DNA of 64,000 nucleotides, taken from positions 62,001-126,000 of the forward strand of contig JAEXOO010000040.1 in assembly GCA_023439305.1 (NCBI GenBank). Direction: 5' to 3'. The notes beneath the pieces were generated by a model. The model saw only the letters and a list, made by a program, of their open reading frames with translations. It made no database searches and had not been told where the DNA came from. This stretch comes from Pseudomonadota bacterium. Lineage in GTDB: Bacteria > Pseudomonadota > Gammaproteobacteria > Burkholderiales > Burkholderiaceae_B. The position numbers and the translations under genes are program-made. Positions within the stretch are counted from its first letter, which is position 1. Each line of letters begins with the position of its first letter. Positions 34,502-44,211 of this stretch are shown here, in pieces.

Positions 34502-35218
34502 ATGACCACCCCTCATTACAAACGCGTCCTGCTCAAGCTTTCCGGCGAAGCGCTGATGGGCGAGGATTCGTTCGGTATCAATCGCAGCACCATTCTTCGC
34601 ATGACGGAGGAAATCGCTCAGGTCGCCCAATTGGGCGTGCAGTTGGCGATCGTCATCGGCGGCGGCAATATTTTCCGGGGCATTGCTCCCGGTGCCCAGG
34701 GAATGGATCGTGCGACGGCCGACTATATGGGGATGATGGCGACCGTCATGAACGCCCTGGCCCTGCAGGATGCCCTGAAGCATCGCGGCCTGGATGCGCG
34801 CGTGCAGTCCGCCCTGAATATCGAGCAGGTGGTCGAGCCCTACATTCGTCCCAAGGCTCTGCGCTACCTGGAAGAAAACAAGGTGGTTATTTTCGCGGCC
34901 GGCACGGGCAATCCCTTCTTCACGACCGACACCGCAGCGGCGCTGCGCGGCGCTGAGGTCGGCGCGGAAATCGTGCTGAAGGCGACCAAGGTCGATGGCA
35001 TCTACAGCGCAGACCCGAACAAGGATCCCGGCGCCACGCGCTATGCCCGCATCAGCTTCGACGAAGCCATCGTGCGTCGTCTGGAAGTCATGGATGCGAC
35101 CGCGTTCGCCCTGTGCCGCGATCAGAAACTGCCCATCAAAGTGTTTTCCATCAACAAGCCCGGCGCGCTCACGCGTGCGGTCTCCGGCGAGGACGAGGGC
35201 ACCCTGGTCCACGTTTAA
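34502..35218 (+). CDS. pyrH: Uridylate kinase
   Basis: Phosphorylates UMP to UDP; a hexameric enzyme regulated by UTP and GTP. The 238 residues begin MTTPHYKRVLLKLSGEALMG, and the glycine-rich motif IVIGGGNIFRG and the ATP-binding AAGTGNPFFTTDTAA are present. Translation begins at ATG 34502; the open frame continues upstream through the hairpin without homology. It is 19 bp from frr, in the order tsf-pyrH-frr-uppS conserved in proteobacteria. Confidence 0.97.
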   Translation: MTTPHYKRVLLKLSGEALMGEDSFGINRSTILRMTEEIAQVAQLGVQLAIVIGGGNIFRGIAPGAQGMDRATADYMGMMATVMNALALQDALKHRGLDARVQSALNIEQVVEPYIRPKALRYLEENKVVIFAAGTGNPFFTTDTAAALRGAEVGAEIVLKATKVDGIYSADPNKDPGATRYARISFDEAIVRRLEVMDATAFALCRDQKLPIKVFSINKPGALTRAVSGEDEGTLVHV

Positions 35219-35237
35219 AGTTATAGGAATTTAGTCC

Positions 35238-35798
35238 ATGAGTCTCTCCGAGATCAAATCATCGACCGACGCCCGCATGGGCAAATCCATCGAGTCCCTG
35301 AAGACCGGCCTGGCCAAGATTCGTACCGGCCGAGCCACGACGGGCTTGCTTGATCACGTCCAGGTGGACTACTACGGCTCGCCCGTTCCGGTCAGCCAGG
35401 TTTCCAACATCACGGTGGTCGATGCCCGCACCCTGAACGTGCAGGTCTGGGAAAAAAACATGGCCGGCCCTATCGAAAAAGCCATCCGTGACAGCGATCT
35501 GGGCCTGAACCCCATTTCCATGGGCGACAGCATCCGTGTACCCATGCCCGCTCTGACCGAAGAGCGTCGACGTGATCTGGCCAAAGTCGTGCGCGGTGAA
35601 GGCGAAGATGCCAAGGTGGCTATCCGCAATCTGCGTCGCGACGCCAATGACACGCTCAAGAAACAGGTCAAGGACAAGGAAATCTCCGAGGACGACGAGC
35701 GTCGCGCCCAGGACGAAGTCCAGAAGCTGACGGACCGCTACGTGGCTGAGATCGACAAGCTGATCGCGCAAAAAGAAGCCGAGATCATGACGGTCTAA
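35238..35798 (+). CDS. frr: Ribosome recycling factor
   Basis: Separates post-termination ribosomes together with EF-G. The 186 residues match the usual 185. The sequence opens with KSSTDARMGKSIESLKTGLAKIRTGRA-like helices and has the VDYYGSPVPVSQVSNI strand region and a long helical C-terminal hairpin with DDERRAQDEVQKLTD. It is preceded by AGGAATTTAGTCC, lies between pyrH and uppS, and shows nothing unusual. Confidence 0.97.
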   Translation: MSLSEIKSSTDARMGKSIESLKTGLAKIRTGRATTGLLDHVQVDYYGSPVPVSQVSNITVVDARTLNVQVWEKNMAGPIEKAIRDSDLGLNPISMGDSIRVPMPALTEERRRDLAKVVRGEGEDAKVAIRNLRRDANDTLKKQVKDKEISEDDERRAQDEVQKLTDRYVAEIDKLIAQKEAEIMTV

Positions 35799-35820
35799 GG
35801 ATCGCACTACAGGTGGCCAG

Positions 35821-36588
35821 GTGATTTCATTCAGTTCTACACAACGTGTTCCAACGCACACCCAAGTCCCTGGCCATCTGGCCATTGTCATGGATGGCAA
35901 TGGCCGATGGGCAACCCGTCGCATGCTCCCGCGCACGGCGGGACATCTGCGCGGCGTCCAGGCCGTAAGACGTATTGTCGAGGCGTGCGGCGACCTGGGC
36001 GTACGTTACCTGACCTTGTTTGCATTCAGTTCGGAAAACTGGCGCCGTCCCCAGGACGAGGTCTCCATGCTGATGCGCCTGTTCGTCAAGACTTTGCAGA
36101 AAGAAGTCACTCAGCTCAAGAAGAAGGGCGTGCGCCTCCATGTCGTGGGCGATCTCGCGGCCTTTAACCCGGAGCTGCGCGAACTGATCGCCAGCGCGCA
36201 GGAGCAAACGCGCGAGAACGACACGCTGCACCTGACCATCGCCGCCAACTATGGCGGTCGCTGGGATATCTTGCAGGCGGCTCAAAAAGCCTTGGCCGCC
36301 AACCCCGAGCTCGCCGAGCACCCCGAAAAGCTCGACGAAAACCTGTTCAGCCCGCATCTGGCCATGGCCTATGCGCCCGAGCCGGATTTGTTCATCCGCA
36401 CCGGCGGAGAGCGTCGCATTTCGAACTTCCTGATTTGGCAGATGGCCTACACGGAGCTGTATTTCACGGACGTGTACTGGCCCGATTTCGGCCGCTCCCA
36501 GCTCGAGGAAGCCTTTGAATGGTATCGCGGACGGGAGCGGCGTTTTGGCCGTACCAGCGCACAGGTGCTCAAATCCTCCGCCTCCTGA
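35821..36588 (+). CDS. uppS: Isoprenyl transferase (undecaprenyl diphosphate synthase)
   Basis: Cis-prenyltransferase that makes the C55 lipid carrier of cell-wall synthesis. The 255-residue protein has the substrate-binding motif VMDGNGRWATRR near residues 22-33, with the catalytic Asp. It also has LTLFAFSSENWRRP and the C-terminal RTGGERRISNFLIWQ and YFTDVYWPDF. Translation appears to start at GTG 35821, about 22 bp after frr. A later start would still keep the motifs; the exact start is less certain than the gene. Confidence 0.95.
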   Translation: MISFSSTQRVPTHTQVPGHLAIVMDGNGRWATRRMLPRTAGHLRGVQAVRRIVEACGDLGVRYLTLFAFSSENWRRPQDEVSMLMRLFVKTLQKEVTQLKKKGVRLHVVGDLAAFNPELRELIASAQEQTRENDTLHLTIAANYGGRWDILQAAQKALAANPELAEHPEKLDENLFSPHLAMAYAPEPDLFIRTGGERRISNFLIWQMAYTELYFTDVYWPDFGRSQLEEAFEWYRGRERRFGRTSAQVLKSSAS

Positions 36589-36601
36589 AGGGGTATGCCG
36601 T

Positions 36602-37456
36602 ATGCTGAAACAGCGGGTCATTACTGCCATCGTCATGCTGGCTATTCTGGGCGCTGCCATGCTGGCGCCTGCATCGTGGCCGCTGCTGGCCATATTCGGA
36701 CTGCTAAGCACCTTGGCCTGCTGGGAATGGCAGCGTCTGAGCCTGCCTGCCGACCAGCAGCGGTGGGCCTGGCCTATCGCGCTGGTGACCGGCGCGCTGA
36801 TCGCCTGGTTGAGCCTGTATTGGTATGGCAGCGGCCCGGCAGGGCAGGCGGCCGATCTCGTGTATCGAGTACTCGTGCCCGTCATGACGCTGGTCTGGCT
36901 CGTGGGCGCCACCGCTCTGGTCCTGCAAGGGCAGGCCCAGCATCGGGCCCAGACCGCCTTCTTGTGCGTCATGGGCGTTGCCGCTCCGCTGGCAGCCTGG
37001 GCGTCCTTATATCAGTTGCTGTATGCCAAGGGGCTGGTCTATGTCCTGTCCGTGCTGATCTTGATCTGGGTGGCTGACATTGCGGCCTATTTTTCGGGCC
37101 GCGCCTTTGGCAAGGCGAAGCTGGCGCCGCGCGTCAGCCCCGGCAAGACATGGGCGGGCGCCGTGGGCGGCATGACCGCCGCCGCCCTCTGGATGCTGGC
37201 CAGCGCTGCCTGGCAGGGGAGTTTCGGCGCTGATCTGGTGGCGCGTTGGGGCTGGATCGCGACCGCTGCGCTGGGTGTCGTGCTGGCCGCCATTTCCATC
37301 GTCGGCGATCTGTTCGAGTCGCTGCTCAAGCGTCGCGCCGGTGTCAAGGATTCCAGTCAGTTGCTCCCGGGACACGGCGGCGTCTATGATCGGATTGATG
37401 CCTTGTTGCCTGTTGCGCCCTTGGCCTTGATTTTAGGTGGAGCGTGGCTGGCTTGA
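36602..37456 (+). CDS. cdsA: Phosphatidate cytidylyltransferase
   Basis: Integral membrane enzyme that forms CDP-diacylglycerol from phosphatidate and CTP. The 284 residues have about eight hydrophobic helices, and the C-terminal signature SIVGDLFESLLKRRAGVKDS lies near 230-249 with LLPGHGGVYDRIDAL after it. ATG 36602 is preceded by AAGGGG; the open frame continues upstream inside uppS. The gene ends 40 bp before dxr. Confidence 0.95.
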   Translation: MLKQRVITAIVMLAILGAAMLAPASWPLLAIFGLLSTLACWEWQRLSLPADQQRWAWPIALVTGALIAWLSLYWYGSGPAGQAADLVYRVLVPVMTLVWLVGATALVLQGQAQHRAQTAFLCVMGVAAPLAAWASLYQLLYAKGLVYVLSVLILIWVADIAAYFSGRAFGKAKLAPRVSPGKTWAGAVGGMTAAALWMLASAAWQGSFGADLVARWGWIATAALGVVLAAISIVGDLFESLLKRRAGVKDSSQLLPGHGGVYDRIDALLPVAPLALILGGAWLA

Positions 37457-37496
37457 TCCCCCGTCGGATGACCAGACCCGCTTCAGGGAAATACTC

Positions 37497-38702
37497 ATGA
37501 ACTTCCAGCATGTCTGCGTCCTTGGGGCTACGGGCTCCATCGGCGTCAGCACTTTAGATGTGATTGCCCGGCATCCAGACCGGATGGCCGTTTACGCCCT
37601 GACCGGGCACAGCCGCATGGAACTGCTGGCTGAACAGGCGCGATCCAGCGCCGCTCGCGTGGTGGTCGTGCCTGACTGTGCTGCGCGCGATCGCTTCCTG
37701 GCTGCGTGGCAGGGCGGGGCGACGCAGCCTGAAATACGCATTGGCGCTCAGGCCCTGGCCGATACGGCCGCTGATCCGCAGGTCACTACCGTCATGGCCG
37801 CCATCATAGGCGCAGCCGGTTTGCCCTCTGCCTTGGCGGCGGCGCGGGCCGGAAAGCGCGTGCTGCTGGCCAACAAGGAAGCGCTGGTGGCGGCCGGCGG
37901 CATTTTCATGCAGGCGGTGCAGCAAGGCGGAGCGCAATTGCTGCCTATCGACTCTGAACACAGCGCTATCTACCAGTGCCTGGCCGGAGAATCTCCCGTC
38001 CCGTCGGGGACGCCGGTCGCGGGCCTGCGTCGCTTGCTGGTCACGGCCTCGGGCGGCCCCTTCAGATCCCGTCCGCTCTCAGAGCTGGAGTCGGTGACGC
38101 CGGCCCAGGCCTGCGCCCATCCCAACTGGAGCATGGGGCGCAAGATTTCCGTTGATTCGGCCACCATGCTGAACAAAGGCCTGGAGGTCATTGAGGCGCA
38201 TTGGTTGTTTTCAGTGCCGGTCGAACAAATCGACGTGGTCATCCATCCGCAAAGTGTCATTCATTCTATGGTGGAATACATCGACGGGTCGGTCATGGCG
38301 CAGCTGGGGCAGCCGGACATGCGCACCGCGATTGCCTACGGGCTGGGTTTTCCGGAGCGGCTGGCCAGCGGCGTCGGGCTGTTGGATCTTGCCACCATGG
38401 GGCGGCTGGACTTTGAGCAGCCGGACCTGGTGCGCTTTCCCTGTCTGCGCCTGGCGTACGATGCGCTGCGCGACAGCCAGGCGGCGTGTGTAACCTTGAA
38501 CGCCGCCAATGAAATCGCCGTGGATCGTTTTCTGGACGAACAGATTCGCTATACTCAGATTCCAGCGGTCATCGAGCACTGCCTGGACAGGCTAAATGGC
38601 CGTGCCGGCCACGCTTTGGACGCGCTGGACGCCGTGCTGGATCTGGATCGCGAAACCCGTTCCCTGGCGCTGGATTACTGCCGCAGCGCGCCGCGCGGCT
38701 GA
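37497..38702 (+). CDS. dxr: 1-deoxy-D-xylulose 5-phosphate reductoisomerase
   Basis: Second enzyme of the non-mevalonate isoprenoid pathway; it converts DXP to MEP with NADPH. The 401 residues begin with the Rossmann motif CVLGATGSIGVSTLDVI. The metal/substrate part has IDSEHSAIYQCL and SVDSATMLNKGLEVIEAHWLF. I choose ATG 37497, which has AGGGAA upstream; the open frame begins earlier inside cdsA. It is 11 bp from rseP. Confidence 0.96.
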   Translation: MNFQHVCVLGATGSIGVSTLDVIARHPDRMAVYALTGHSRMELLAEQARSSAARVVVVPDCAARDRFLAAWQGGATQPEIRIGAQALADTAADPQVTTVMAAIIGAAGLPSALAAARAGKRVLLANKEALVAAGGIFMQAVQQGGAQLLPIDSEHSAIYQCLAGESPVPSGTPVAGLRRLLVTASGGPFRSRPLSELESVTPAQACAHPNWSMGRKISVDSATMLNKGLEVIEAHWLFSVPVEQIDVVIHPQSVIHSMVEYIDGSVMAQLGQPDMRTAIAYGLGFPERLASGVGLLDLATMGRLDFEQPDLVRFPCLRLAYDALRDSQAACVTLNAANEIAVDRFLDEQIRYTQIPAVIEHCLDRLNGRAGHALDALDAVLDLDRETRSLALDYCRSAPRG

Positions 38703-38713
38703 CAGGATTTCAC

Positions 38714-40048
38714 ATGTTGTACACCTTGCTGGCCTTTCTGGTGACTCTGGGCGTGCTCGTGACGTTTCACGAGCTGGGCCATTACTGGGTCGCGCGCCGC
38801 TGCGGCGTGCGGGTGGAGCGCTTTTCCATCGGTTTTGGCACGGTACTGTATCGGCGCCTGGACAAGCACGGCACCGAATGGGCGGTATCCGCCTTGCCCT
38901 TGGGCGGATACGTGGCCATGCAGAACGACCCACCTGCCCAGGCAAGTCCCGAGCAGATCCAGGAATCGTTCAATTTCAAGCCGCTGTGGCAACGGGCCGC
39001 GATTGTGCTCGCAGGCCCCATGGCAAACCTGATCCTGGCGGTGTTCATCTACGCTCTGGTGGGACTGCTCGGCGCCCAGGAGCCTGCCGCGGTCATCGCA
39101 CAGCCTGCGGCTCAGACGCCGGCTGCGCAGGCGGGTTTCCAGGGTGGAGATCGCCTGCTGGATGTGGACGGCCGGGAAGTGCGTTCCTGGGGCGAGGCGC
39201 GCTGGGAATTCATGGAGGCTCTGTCCTCGGGCGGAGTGCTCACGGTAGGTGTGCGCGACGCGCAGGGTCAGGTGCGTGAACGCAATCTGTCCTTGCCGGC
39301 CGGCGAGATCAGTCCGGATGGTCAGGACCTGCTGGCCCAGGCCGGCTTGGCGTTGCAGCCGCCTCGCGCCAAGGTTGAAGAAGTCTACGAAGGCAGCGCC
39401 GGCGAGCAGGCCGGCCTGCAGGCCCAGGATGTGATTCTGGCGCTGGGCGGGATATCGGCGCCGAACGTCATGCGGTTTGTGGAGCAGGTGCAGCAGTCAG
39501 CCGATCAAGTGCTGCCACTGCAAGTGCTGCGCGACGGACAAGTCCTGACGCTGGCCATTACACCGCGGGCGCAAGCTGGCGACGATGGCCGCGTGCTGGG
39601 TCGCATTGGTGTCAAGGTGGGGCCGGACTTCGAAATGGTGCACGTGCGCTACGGTCCGGTGGACAGTGTCCAGCGCGGATTTGTGCGTACGGCCGAAACG
39701 TTCTGGTTCTCGCTTAAGATGATAGGGCGCATGGTGACGGGCGAGGTCTCCGTGCGTAATGTCAGCGGCCCGGTTACTATTGCGGATTATGCCGGCCAGA
39801 CGGCGCGCATCGGTCTGATCGCCTATCTGAATTTCCTGGCGCTGATCAGTATCAGCATAGGTTTGTTGAATTTATTGCCCGTTCCTATGCTGGATGGGGG
39901 GCATCTACTGTACTATGCCATCGAAGCCGTCCGCGGCAAGCCTGCTTCCGAGCGCATGCTGCTGGTCGGCCAGCGCGTGGGGCTGAGCTTGCTGGCTGTG
40001 CTGATGAGCATTGCATTTTTTAATGACATCACCCGCCTTTTCAGTTGA
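38714..40048 (+). CDS. rseP: Site-2 protease RseP
   Basis: Inner-membrane zinc metalloprotease for regulated intramembrane proteolysis, for example of anti-sigma-E. The 444 residues have HELGH (H19, E20, H23) in the first helix and two tandem PDZ domains (about 120-195 and 215-300). Near residue 395 is the NLLPVPMLDGGHLL motif that carries the third metal ligand. The length is typical. It is placed between dxr and bamA, as in most betaproteobacteria. Confidence 0.95.
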   Translation: MLYTLLAFLVTLGVLVTFHELGHYWVARRCGVRVERFSIGFGTVLYRRLDKHGTEWAVSALPLGGYVAMQNDPPAQASPEQIQESFNFKPLWQRAAIVLAGPMANLILAVFIYALVGLLGAQEPAAVIAQPAAQTPAAQAGFQGGDRLLDVDGREVRSWGEARWEFMEALSSGGVLTVGVRDAQGQVRERNLSLPAGEISPDGQDLLAQAGLALQPPRAKVEEVYEGSAGEQAGLQAQDVILALGGISAPNVMRFVEQVQQSADQVLPLQVLRDGQVLTLAITPRAQAGDDGRVLGRIGVKVGPDFEMVHVRYGPVDSVQRGFVRTAETFWFSLKMIGRMVTGEVSVRNVSGPVTIADYAGQTARIGLIAYLNFLALISISIGLLNLLPVPMLDGGHLLYYAIEAVRGKPASERMLLVGQRVGLSLLAVLMSIAFFNDITRLFS

Positions 40049-40100
40049 CGGCGTGTGGCATACAATTTTCAACCATTTGACCGACCAAGGATTGTCCAGG

Positions 40101-42443
40101 ATGTCGTTTAGCCGGAAACCCACTTTTGCGTTGCGTGTCTTGCCCGTGCTCGTGGCAAGTCTCCTTGCCCCCGCCCTGGCGAATGCATTTGCACCGTTTG
40201 TCGTGCGCGATATTCAGGTCAACGGCATCCAGCGGGTTGATCCCGGCGCCGTGTTCTCGTCCTTGCCGGTCAAGGTGGGCGAGTCCTTTACCGAAGAGCA
40301 GGCGGCCGACGCCATTCAGCGCCTGTATGCGACGGGCTTTTTCAGCGATGTGCAGATCGACACCAGCAGCAATGTGCTGATCGTCAACGTCAAGGAACGC
40401 CCCACCATCGCATCCGTATCGTTCAACGGCATGCGCGAGTTCGACTCCAAGAACATCATTACCTCTCTGTCCCAGGTGGGATTCGGTGAAGGGCGCGTGT
40501 TCGACCGCTCCATGCTGGAGCGGGCTGAATTCGAACTCAAGCAGCAATACCTGTCCAAGGGCAAGTATGGCGTGGAAATCACGCCCATCATTACGCCTCT
40601 GCCGCGCAACCGCGTGGGCGTCAGTTTCGATATCTTCGAAGGCGATCTGGCCAAGATCTCGGAAATCCGAATCGTCGGCAACGAGGCCTTCTCGCAGAGC
40701 CGTCTGCTCGACGAGATGGAGCTGACCACCTCGGGCATGATGACCTGGTACACGGGCACCAACAAATACTCGCGCGAAAAGCTGGAAGGCGATATGGAGC
40801 GCATCCGCTCCTTCTACCTGAACCGCGGTTATCTGGAGTATTCGGCTGAACCGCCTCAGGTTTCCATTTCGCCGGACCGCAAAGATATTTTCGTTACCTT
40901 GACCCTGCATGAAGGTCAGCCCTACACGCTCAGCAATGTGAAGCTGGCGGGCGACCTGCTGGGCCTGGAAGACAAGATCCAGCCGCTGGTGCAGCAAAAA
41001 AGCGGTGAGGTCTTCTCGGCCGACAAGACCAGCGCCACGGTCAAAGCCATCACGGATTACCTGGGCAGTCTGGGCTATGCCTTCGCCAACGTGAATCCTA
41101 ATCCGGTGCTGGACCGCGAAGGCCACACCGCCGATCTGACTTTTTATGTGGATCCAGGCCGTCGCGTCTATGTGCGCCGTATCGACATCGGCGGCAATAC
41201 CCGCACGCGCGACGAAGTCATCCGTCGTGAAATGCGTCAGCAGGAAGCAGCCTGGTACGACTCGTCTAGCATTCAGTTTTCCCGTGACCGCGTGGACCGC
41301 CTGGGCTACTTCAACGAAGTAGATGTCAATACCAAGCCGGTTCCCGGCTCGCCCGACCAGGTGGACGTGAACGTCGACGTCAAGGAAAAGCCCACCGGCA
41401 TGATCAACCTGGGTGTCGGCTACGGCTCCACCGACAAGCTGATCCTGTCCGCCGGCCTCAGCCAGGACAATATCTTCGGCAGTGGCAACAGTCTGTCCTT
41501 GCAGGTGAACACCAGCAAGGTGAACCGCGCCGCCGTGATCAGCCACACCAATCCGTACTGGACGCGTGACGGCATCAGCAAGACCACCTCGATCTACTAC
41601 CGTCGCACCACGCCGTACGAAACCAACGACGCCTGGGGCGATTACCAGAACACGGCCATCGGCGCCGGTCTGAACTTCGGCGTGCCCATCTCCGAATACG
41701 ACCGTATTTTCATGGGCGTGAACTTCGAGCAGAACAAGCTCTCGCGCCTCAGCCCCGAGTACACACCGCGTGCCTATCAGGACTACGTGAACGAGTACGG
41801 CGAGCGCACCAATACGTTCATCTTCAACCTGGGCTGGTCCAAGGACACCCGCGACAGCGCCATCGCCCCCAACAAGGGCAGCCTCACCAGCCTGTCGGGC
41901 GACCTGGGCACCATGGATCTGCGCTATTACATGCTGCGTGCCAGCCACCAGCATTACATTCCGCTGGGCCGGGCCTACACGCTGGCTCTGAATGGCGCCA
42001 TCGACTGGGGCCGTGCGTACGGCAGCAAGTCCTTCCCGGTGATCAAGAACGTGTACGCCGGCGGTATTGGTTCGGTGCGCGGCTATGAAGGCGCCTCGCT
42101 GGGCCCACGCGATACCCTGACGGGCGACTATCTGGGCGGTTCGCGCCGCATGGTGGCCAACGCACAGCTTTACCTGCCATTCCCCGGCGCCACGCGTGAC
42201 CGCACGCTGCGCTGGTTCCTGTTTGCCGATGCCGGCAAAGTGGACAACACCAGCGGCGGGTGCGCCATGGGCCGTCCGGACCGACTGTCAGAAGATCCAT
42301 GCGGCTGGAAGTATGCCGCAGGTCTGGGCCTGTCCTGGCAATCCCCTCTGGGACCGCTGCAGCTTTCCTACGGTCGCGCCTTGCGTGCCAAGGAAGGCGA
42401 TGACAAGCAGGCCTTCCAGTTCCAGATTGGCACCGCTTTCTGA
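40101..42443 (+). CDS. bamA: Outer membrane protein assembly factor BamA
   Basis: Outer-membrane insertase of 780 residues that folds beta-barrel proteins. A signal peptide covers about residues 1-26 (LPVLVASLLAPALANA), followed by five POTRA domains up to about residue 425. A C-terminal Omp85 barrel then carries VRGYEGASLGPRD and ends in FQFQIGTAF with a terminal Phe. The ATG at 40101 precedes the signal peptide; the open frame upstream to 40011 lies partly in rseP. The skp gene follows after 61 bp. Confidence 0.97.
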   Translation: MSFSRKPTFALRVLPVLVASLLAPALANAFAPFVVRDIQVNGIQRVDPGAVFSSLPVKVGESFTEEQAADAIQRLYATGFFSDVQIDTSSNVLIVNVKERPTIASVSFNGMREFDSKNIITSLSQVGFGEGRVFDRSMLERAEFELKQQYLSKGKYGVEITPIITPLPRNRVGVSFDIFEGDLAKISEIRIVGNEAFSQSRLLDEMELTTSGMMTWYTGTNKYSREKLEGDMERIRSFYLNRGYLEYSAEPPQVSISPDRKDIFVTLTLHEGQPYTLSNVKLAGDLLGLEDKIQPLVQQKSGEVFSADKTSATVKAITDYLGSLGYAFANVNPNPVLDREGHTADLTFYVDPGRRVYVRRIDIGGNTRTRDEVIRREMRQQEAAWYDSSSIQFSRDRVDRLGYFNEVDVNTKPVPGSPDQVDVNVDVKEKPTGMINLGVGYGSTDKLILSAGLSQDNIFGSGNSLSLQVNTSKVNRAAVISHTNPYWTRDGISKTTSIYYRRTTPYETNDAWGDYQNTAIGAGLNFGVPISEYDRIFMGVNFEQNKLSRLSPEYTPRAYQDYVNEYGERTNTFIFNLGWSKDTRDSAIAPNKGSLTSLSGDLGTMDLRYYMLRASHQHYIPLGRAYTLALNGAIDWGRAYGSKSFPVIKNVYAGGIGSVRGYEGASLGPRDTLTGDYLGGSRRMVANAQLYLPFPGATRDRTLRWFLFADAGKVDNTSGGCAMGRPDRLSEDPCGWKYAAGLGLSWQSPLGPLQLSYGRALRAKEGDDKQAFQFQIGTAF

Positions 42444-42504
42444 TGTTCCTGTTTAGTGGCACAATTGCTCTATTCTGCAGCCTAATTAGCAAGGTAGATT
42501 TTTC

Positions 42505-43059
42505 ATGAAGTCAAACATCGCAATGAAACTCACAACAATCGCCCGTGGCTTGTCCCGTGGCAATAAAGCGCTCGTTCTGGCTGCCGCTCTGGGTGTCAGC
42601 GCCATGACAGCCGCTCCTGTTGTTCAGGCTCAGACCAAGATTGGTTTTGTCAGCACCGAACGCATCCTGCGCGACTCCAAGCCTGCCAAGGCAGCGCAGA
42701 CCAAGATCGAAGCGGAATTCAAGCGCCGCGACGAAGAGCTGGAAAAGCTGGCCAACAACCTGCGTTCGCAGGCACAGAAATTTGACAAGGACGCGCCAGT
42801 GCTGTCCGAGTCGGACCGCGTGAAGCGCCAGCGCCAGTTGGCCGATCTGGACTCGGACCTGCAGCGCAAGCGCCGCGAATTCCAGGAAGACTTCAATCGT
42901 CGCCGTAACGAAGAGTTCTCGGCCATCGTGGAAAAAGCCGATGCAGCCATCAAGCGCATCGCTGAGTCCCAAGGCTACGACCTGATCATTCAGGACGCCG
43001 TCACCGTCAGCCCACGCGTGGACATCACCGAAGAAGTCCTGAAAGCGCTGGGCGGTTGA
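42505..43059 (+). CDS. skp: Periplasmic chaperone Skp/OmpH
   Basis: Chaperone that keeps outer-membrane proteins soluble on the way to BAM. The 184 residues have an N-terminal signal peptide of about 37 residues ending VQA before QTKIGFV. The coiled-coil tentacle region is rich in Lys, Arg and Glu (about residues 60-135). It sits between bamA and lpxD, the expected position. Other methionines near the start exist (residues 1 and 6), so the exact start could be a few codons later. Confidence 0.94.
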   Translation: MKSNIAMKLTTIARGLSRGNKALVLAAALGVSAMTAAPVVQAQTKIGFVSTERILRDSKPAKAAQTKIEAEFKRRDEELEKLANNLRSQAQKFDKDAPVLSESDRVKRQRQLADLDSDLQRKRREFQEDFNRRRNEEFSAIVEKADAAIKRIAESQGYDLIIQDAVTVSPRVDITEEVLKALGG

Positions 43060-43065
43060 TGCACC

Positions 43066-44196
43066 ATGCCGGTATTGCTGAGCGCCGAACAGGCAGTTTC
43101 CTTGCCTGAACTGGTACAGGAAATCAACAAAACCGGACTGGATTGCAAGCTGCCACAAGGCATTCACGAGCCTACGCCTCTTATCCGGGGCCTAGGCTCG
43201 TTGCTTTCTGCGGGGCCGCAGGAAATCAGCTTTCTGTCCAATCCCAAGCTGCAGGAACTTCTAGCCCAGACGCAGGCCGGCGTTGTCATCCTGACGCCGG
43301 ACGTCCATGACGCTCTGGATTTCACTCCGGCATTCGTGCCGGTGCTCTGTTCGCAGCCGTACCTGATGTACGCCTTGCTGGCGCAGCGTTTTGACCAGGT
43401 TCGCCTGGCCAACCTGCCTCAGGGCATTCACCCGAGCGCTGTCATTGATGCCACCGCCCATATCGAAGAAGGTGTGTCCATCGGTCCTTTCTGCGTGGTG
43501 GAATCGGGTGCGCGCATCGGCCGCGGAACACGCCTTGGCGCGCATTGCGTCATAGGCGCAGAATCTTCCGTGGGGCAAGACAGCCTGCTGCATGCCCGCG
43601 TCACGCTCTATCATGGTGTGCATATTGGCGCACGCGCCATCCTCCATTCGGGCGTTGTACTGGGTGCGGATGGCTTCGGCTTTGCGCCCGACCCCATCAA
43701 GGGCAACGGTGCGTGGGCCAAAATTGCCCAAATCGGTCAGGTTCAGATCGGTGATGATGTCGAAATCGGTGCCAATACCACGATCGACCGCGGTGCGCTG
43801 GACAATACCGTGATCGGCAACGGGGTCAAGCTCGACAACCAGATCATGATCGGCCACAACGTCAAAGTGGGCGAGCACACAGCCATGGCCGCTTGCGTGG
43901 GCGTGGCCGGTTCGACTGAAATCGGGGCGCGCTGCACCATCGCAGGGGCGGCGATGCTGTCCGGTCACATACGGCTGGCCGATGATGTCCACGTCTCCGG
44001 CGGTACGGCCATCACCTCCAGCATTACTGAACCCGGTCGCTATACCGGCGTTTATCCCTACGCAGCCCATCTGGACTGGCAGAAGAATGCCGCCGTCCTT
44101 GGGCAGCTCGGCGGACTGCGTCGCCGTCTGCGTTCCCTGGAACGACAGACGGGCGAGGCGGCCGAGCCTTCTCGAAATACACATAACCAGAAATAA
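43066..44196 (+). CDS. lpxD: UDP-3-O-acyl-glucosamine N-acyltransferase
   Basis: Third enzyme of lipid A synthesis; it adds a hydroxyacyl chain to the 2-amine of UDP-3-O-acylglucosamine. The 376 residues begin with a uridine-binding domain and continue as a left-handed beta-helix of hexapeptide repeats (about 110-315, such as VIGAESSVGQDS and IGDDVEIGANTTIDRG). The active-site His is expected in NQIMIGHNVKVGEH. The final 40 residues are a helical, Gln/Arg-rich tail. It is six bases from skp and 15 bp from fabZ. Confidence 0.96.
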   Translation: MPVLLSAEQAVSLPELVQEINKTGLDCKLPQGIHEPTPLIRGLGSLLSAGPQEISFLSNPKLQELLAQTQAGVVILTPDVHDALDFTPAFVPVLCSQPYLMYALLAQRFDQVRLANLPQGIHPSAVIDATAHIEEGVSIGPFCVVESGARIGRGTRLGAHCVIGAESSVGQDSLLHARVTLYHGVHIGARAILHSGVVLGADGFGFAPDPIKGNGAWAKIAQIGQVQIGDDVEIGANTTIDRGALDNTVIGNGVKLDNQIMIGHNVKVGEHTAMAACVGVAGSTEIGARCTIAGAAMLSGHIRLADDVHVSGGTAITSSITEPGRYTGVYPYAAHLDWQKNAAVLGQLGGLRRRLRSLERQTGEAAEPSRNTHNQK

Positions 44197-44211
44197 GCAG
44201 GACAAGAAAAA

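Noticed and set aside
40041..41954. 637-codon minus-strand frame opposite bamA
   Set aside because: Shadow of the high-G+C bamA reading frame; the translated sequence resembles no family.
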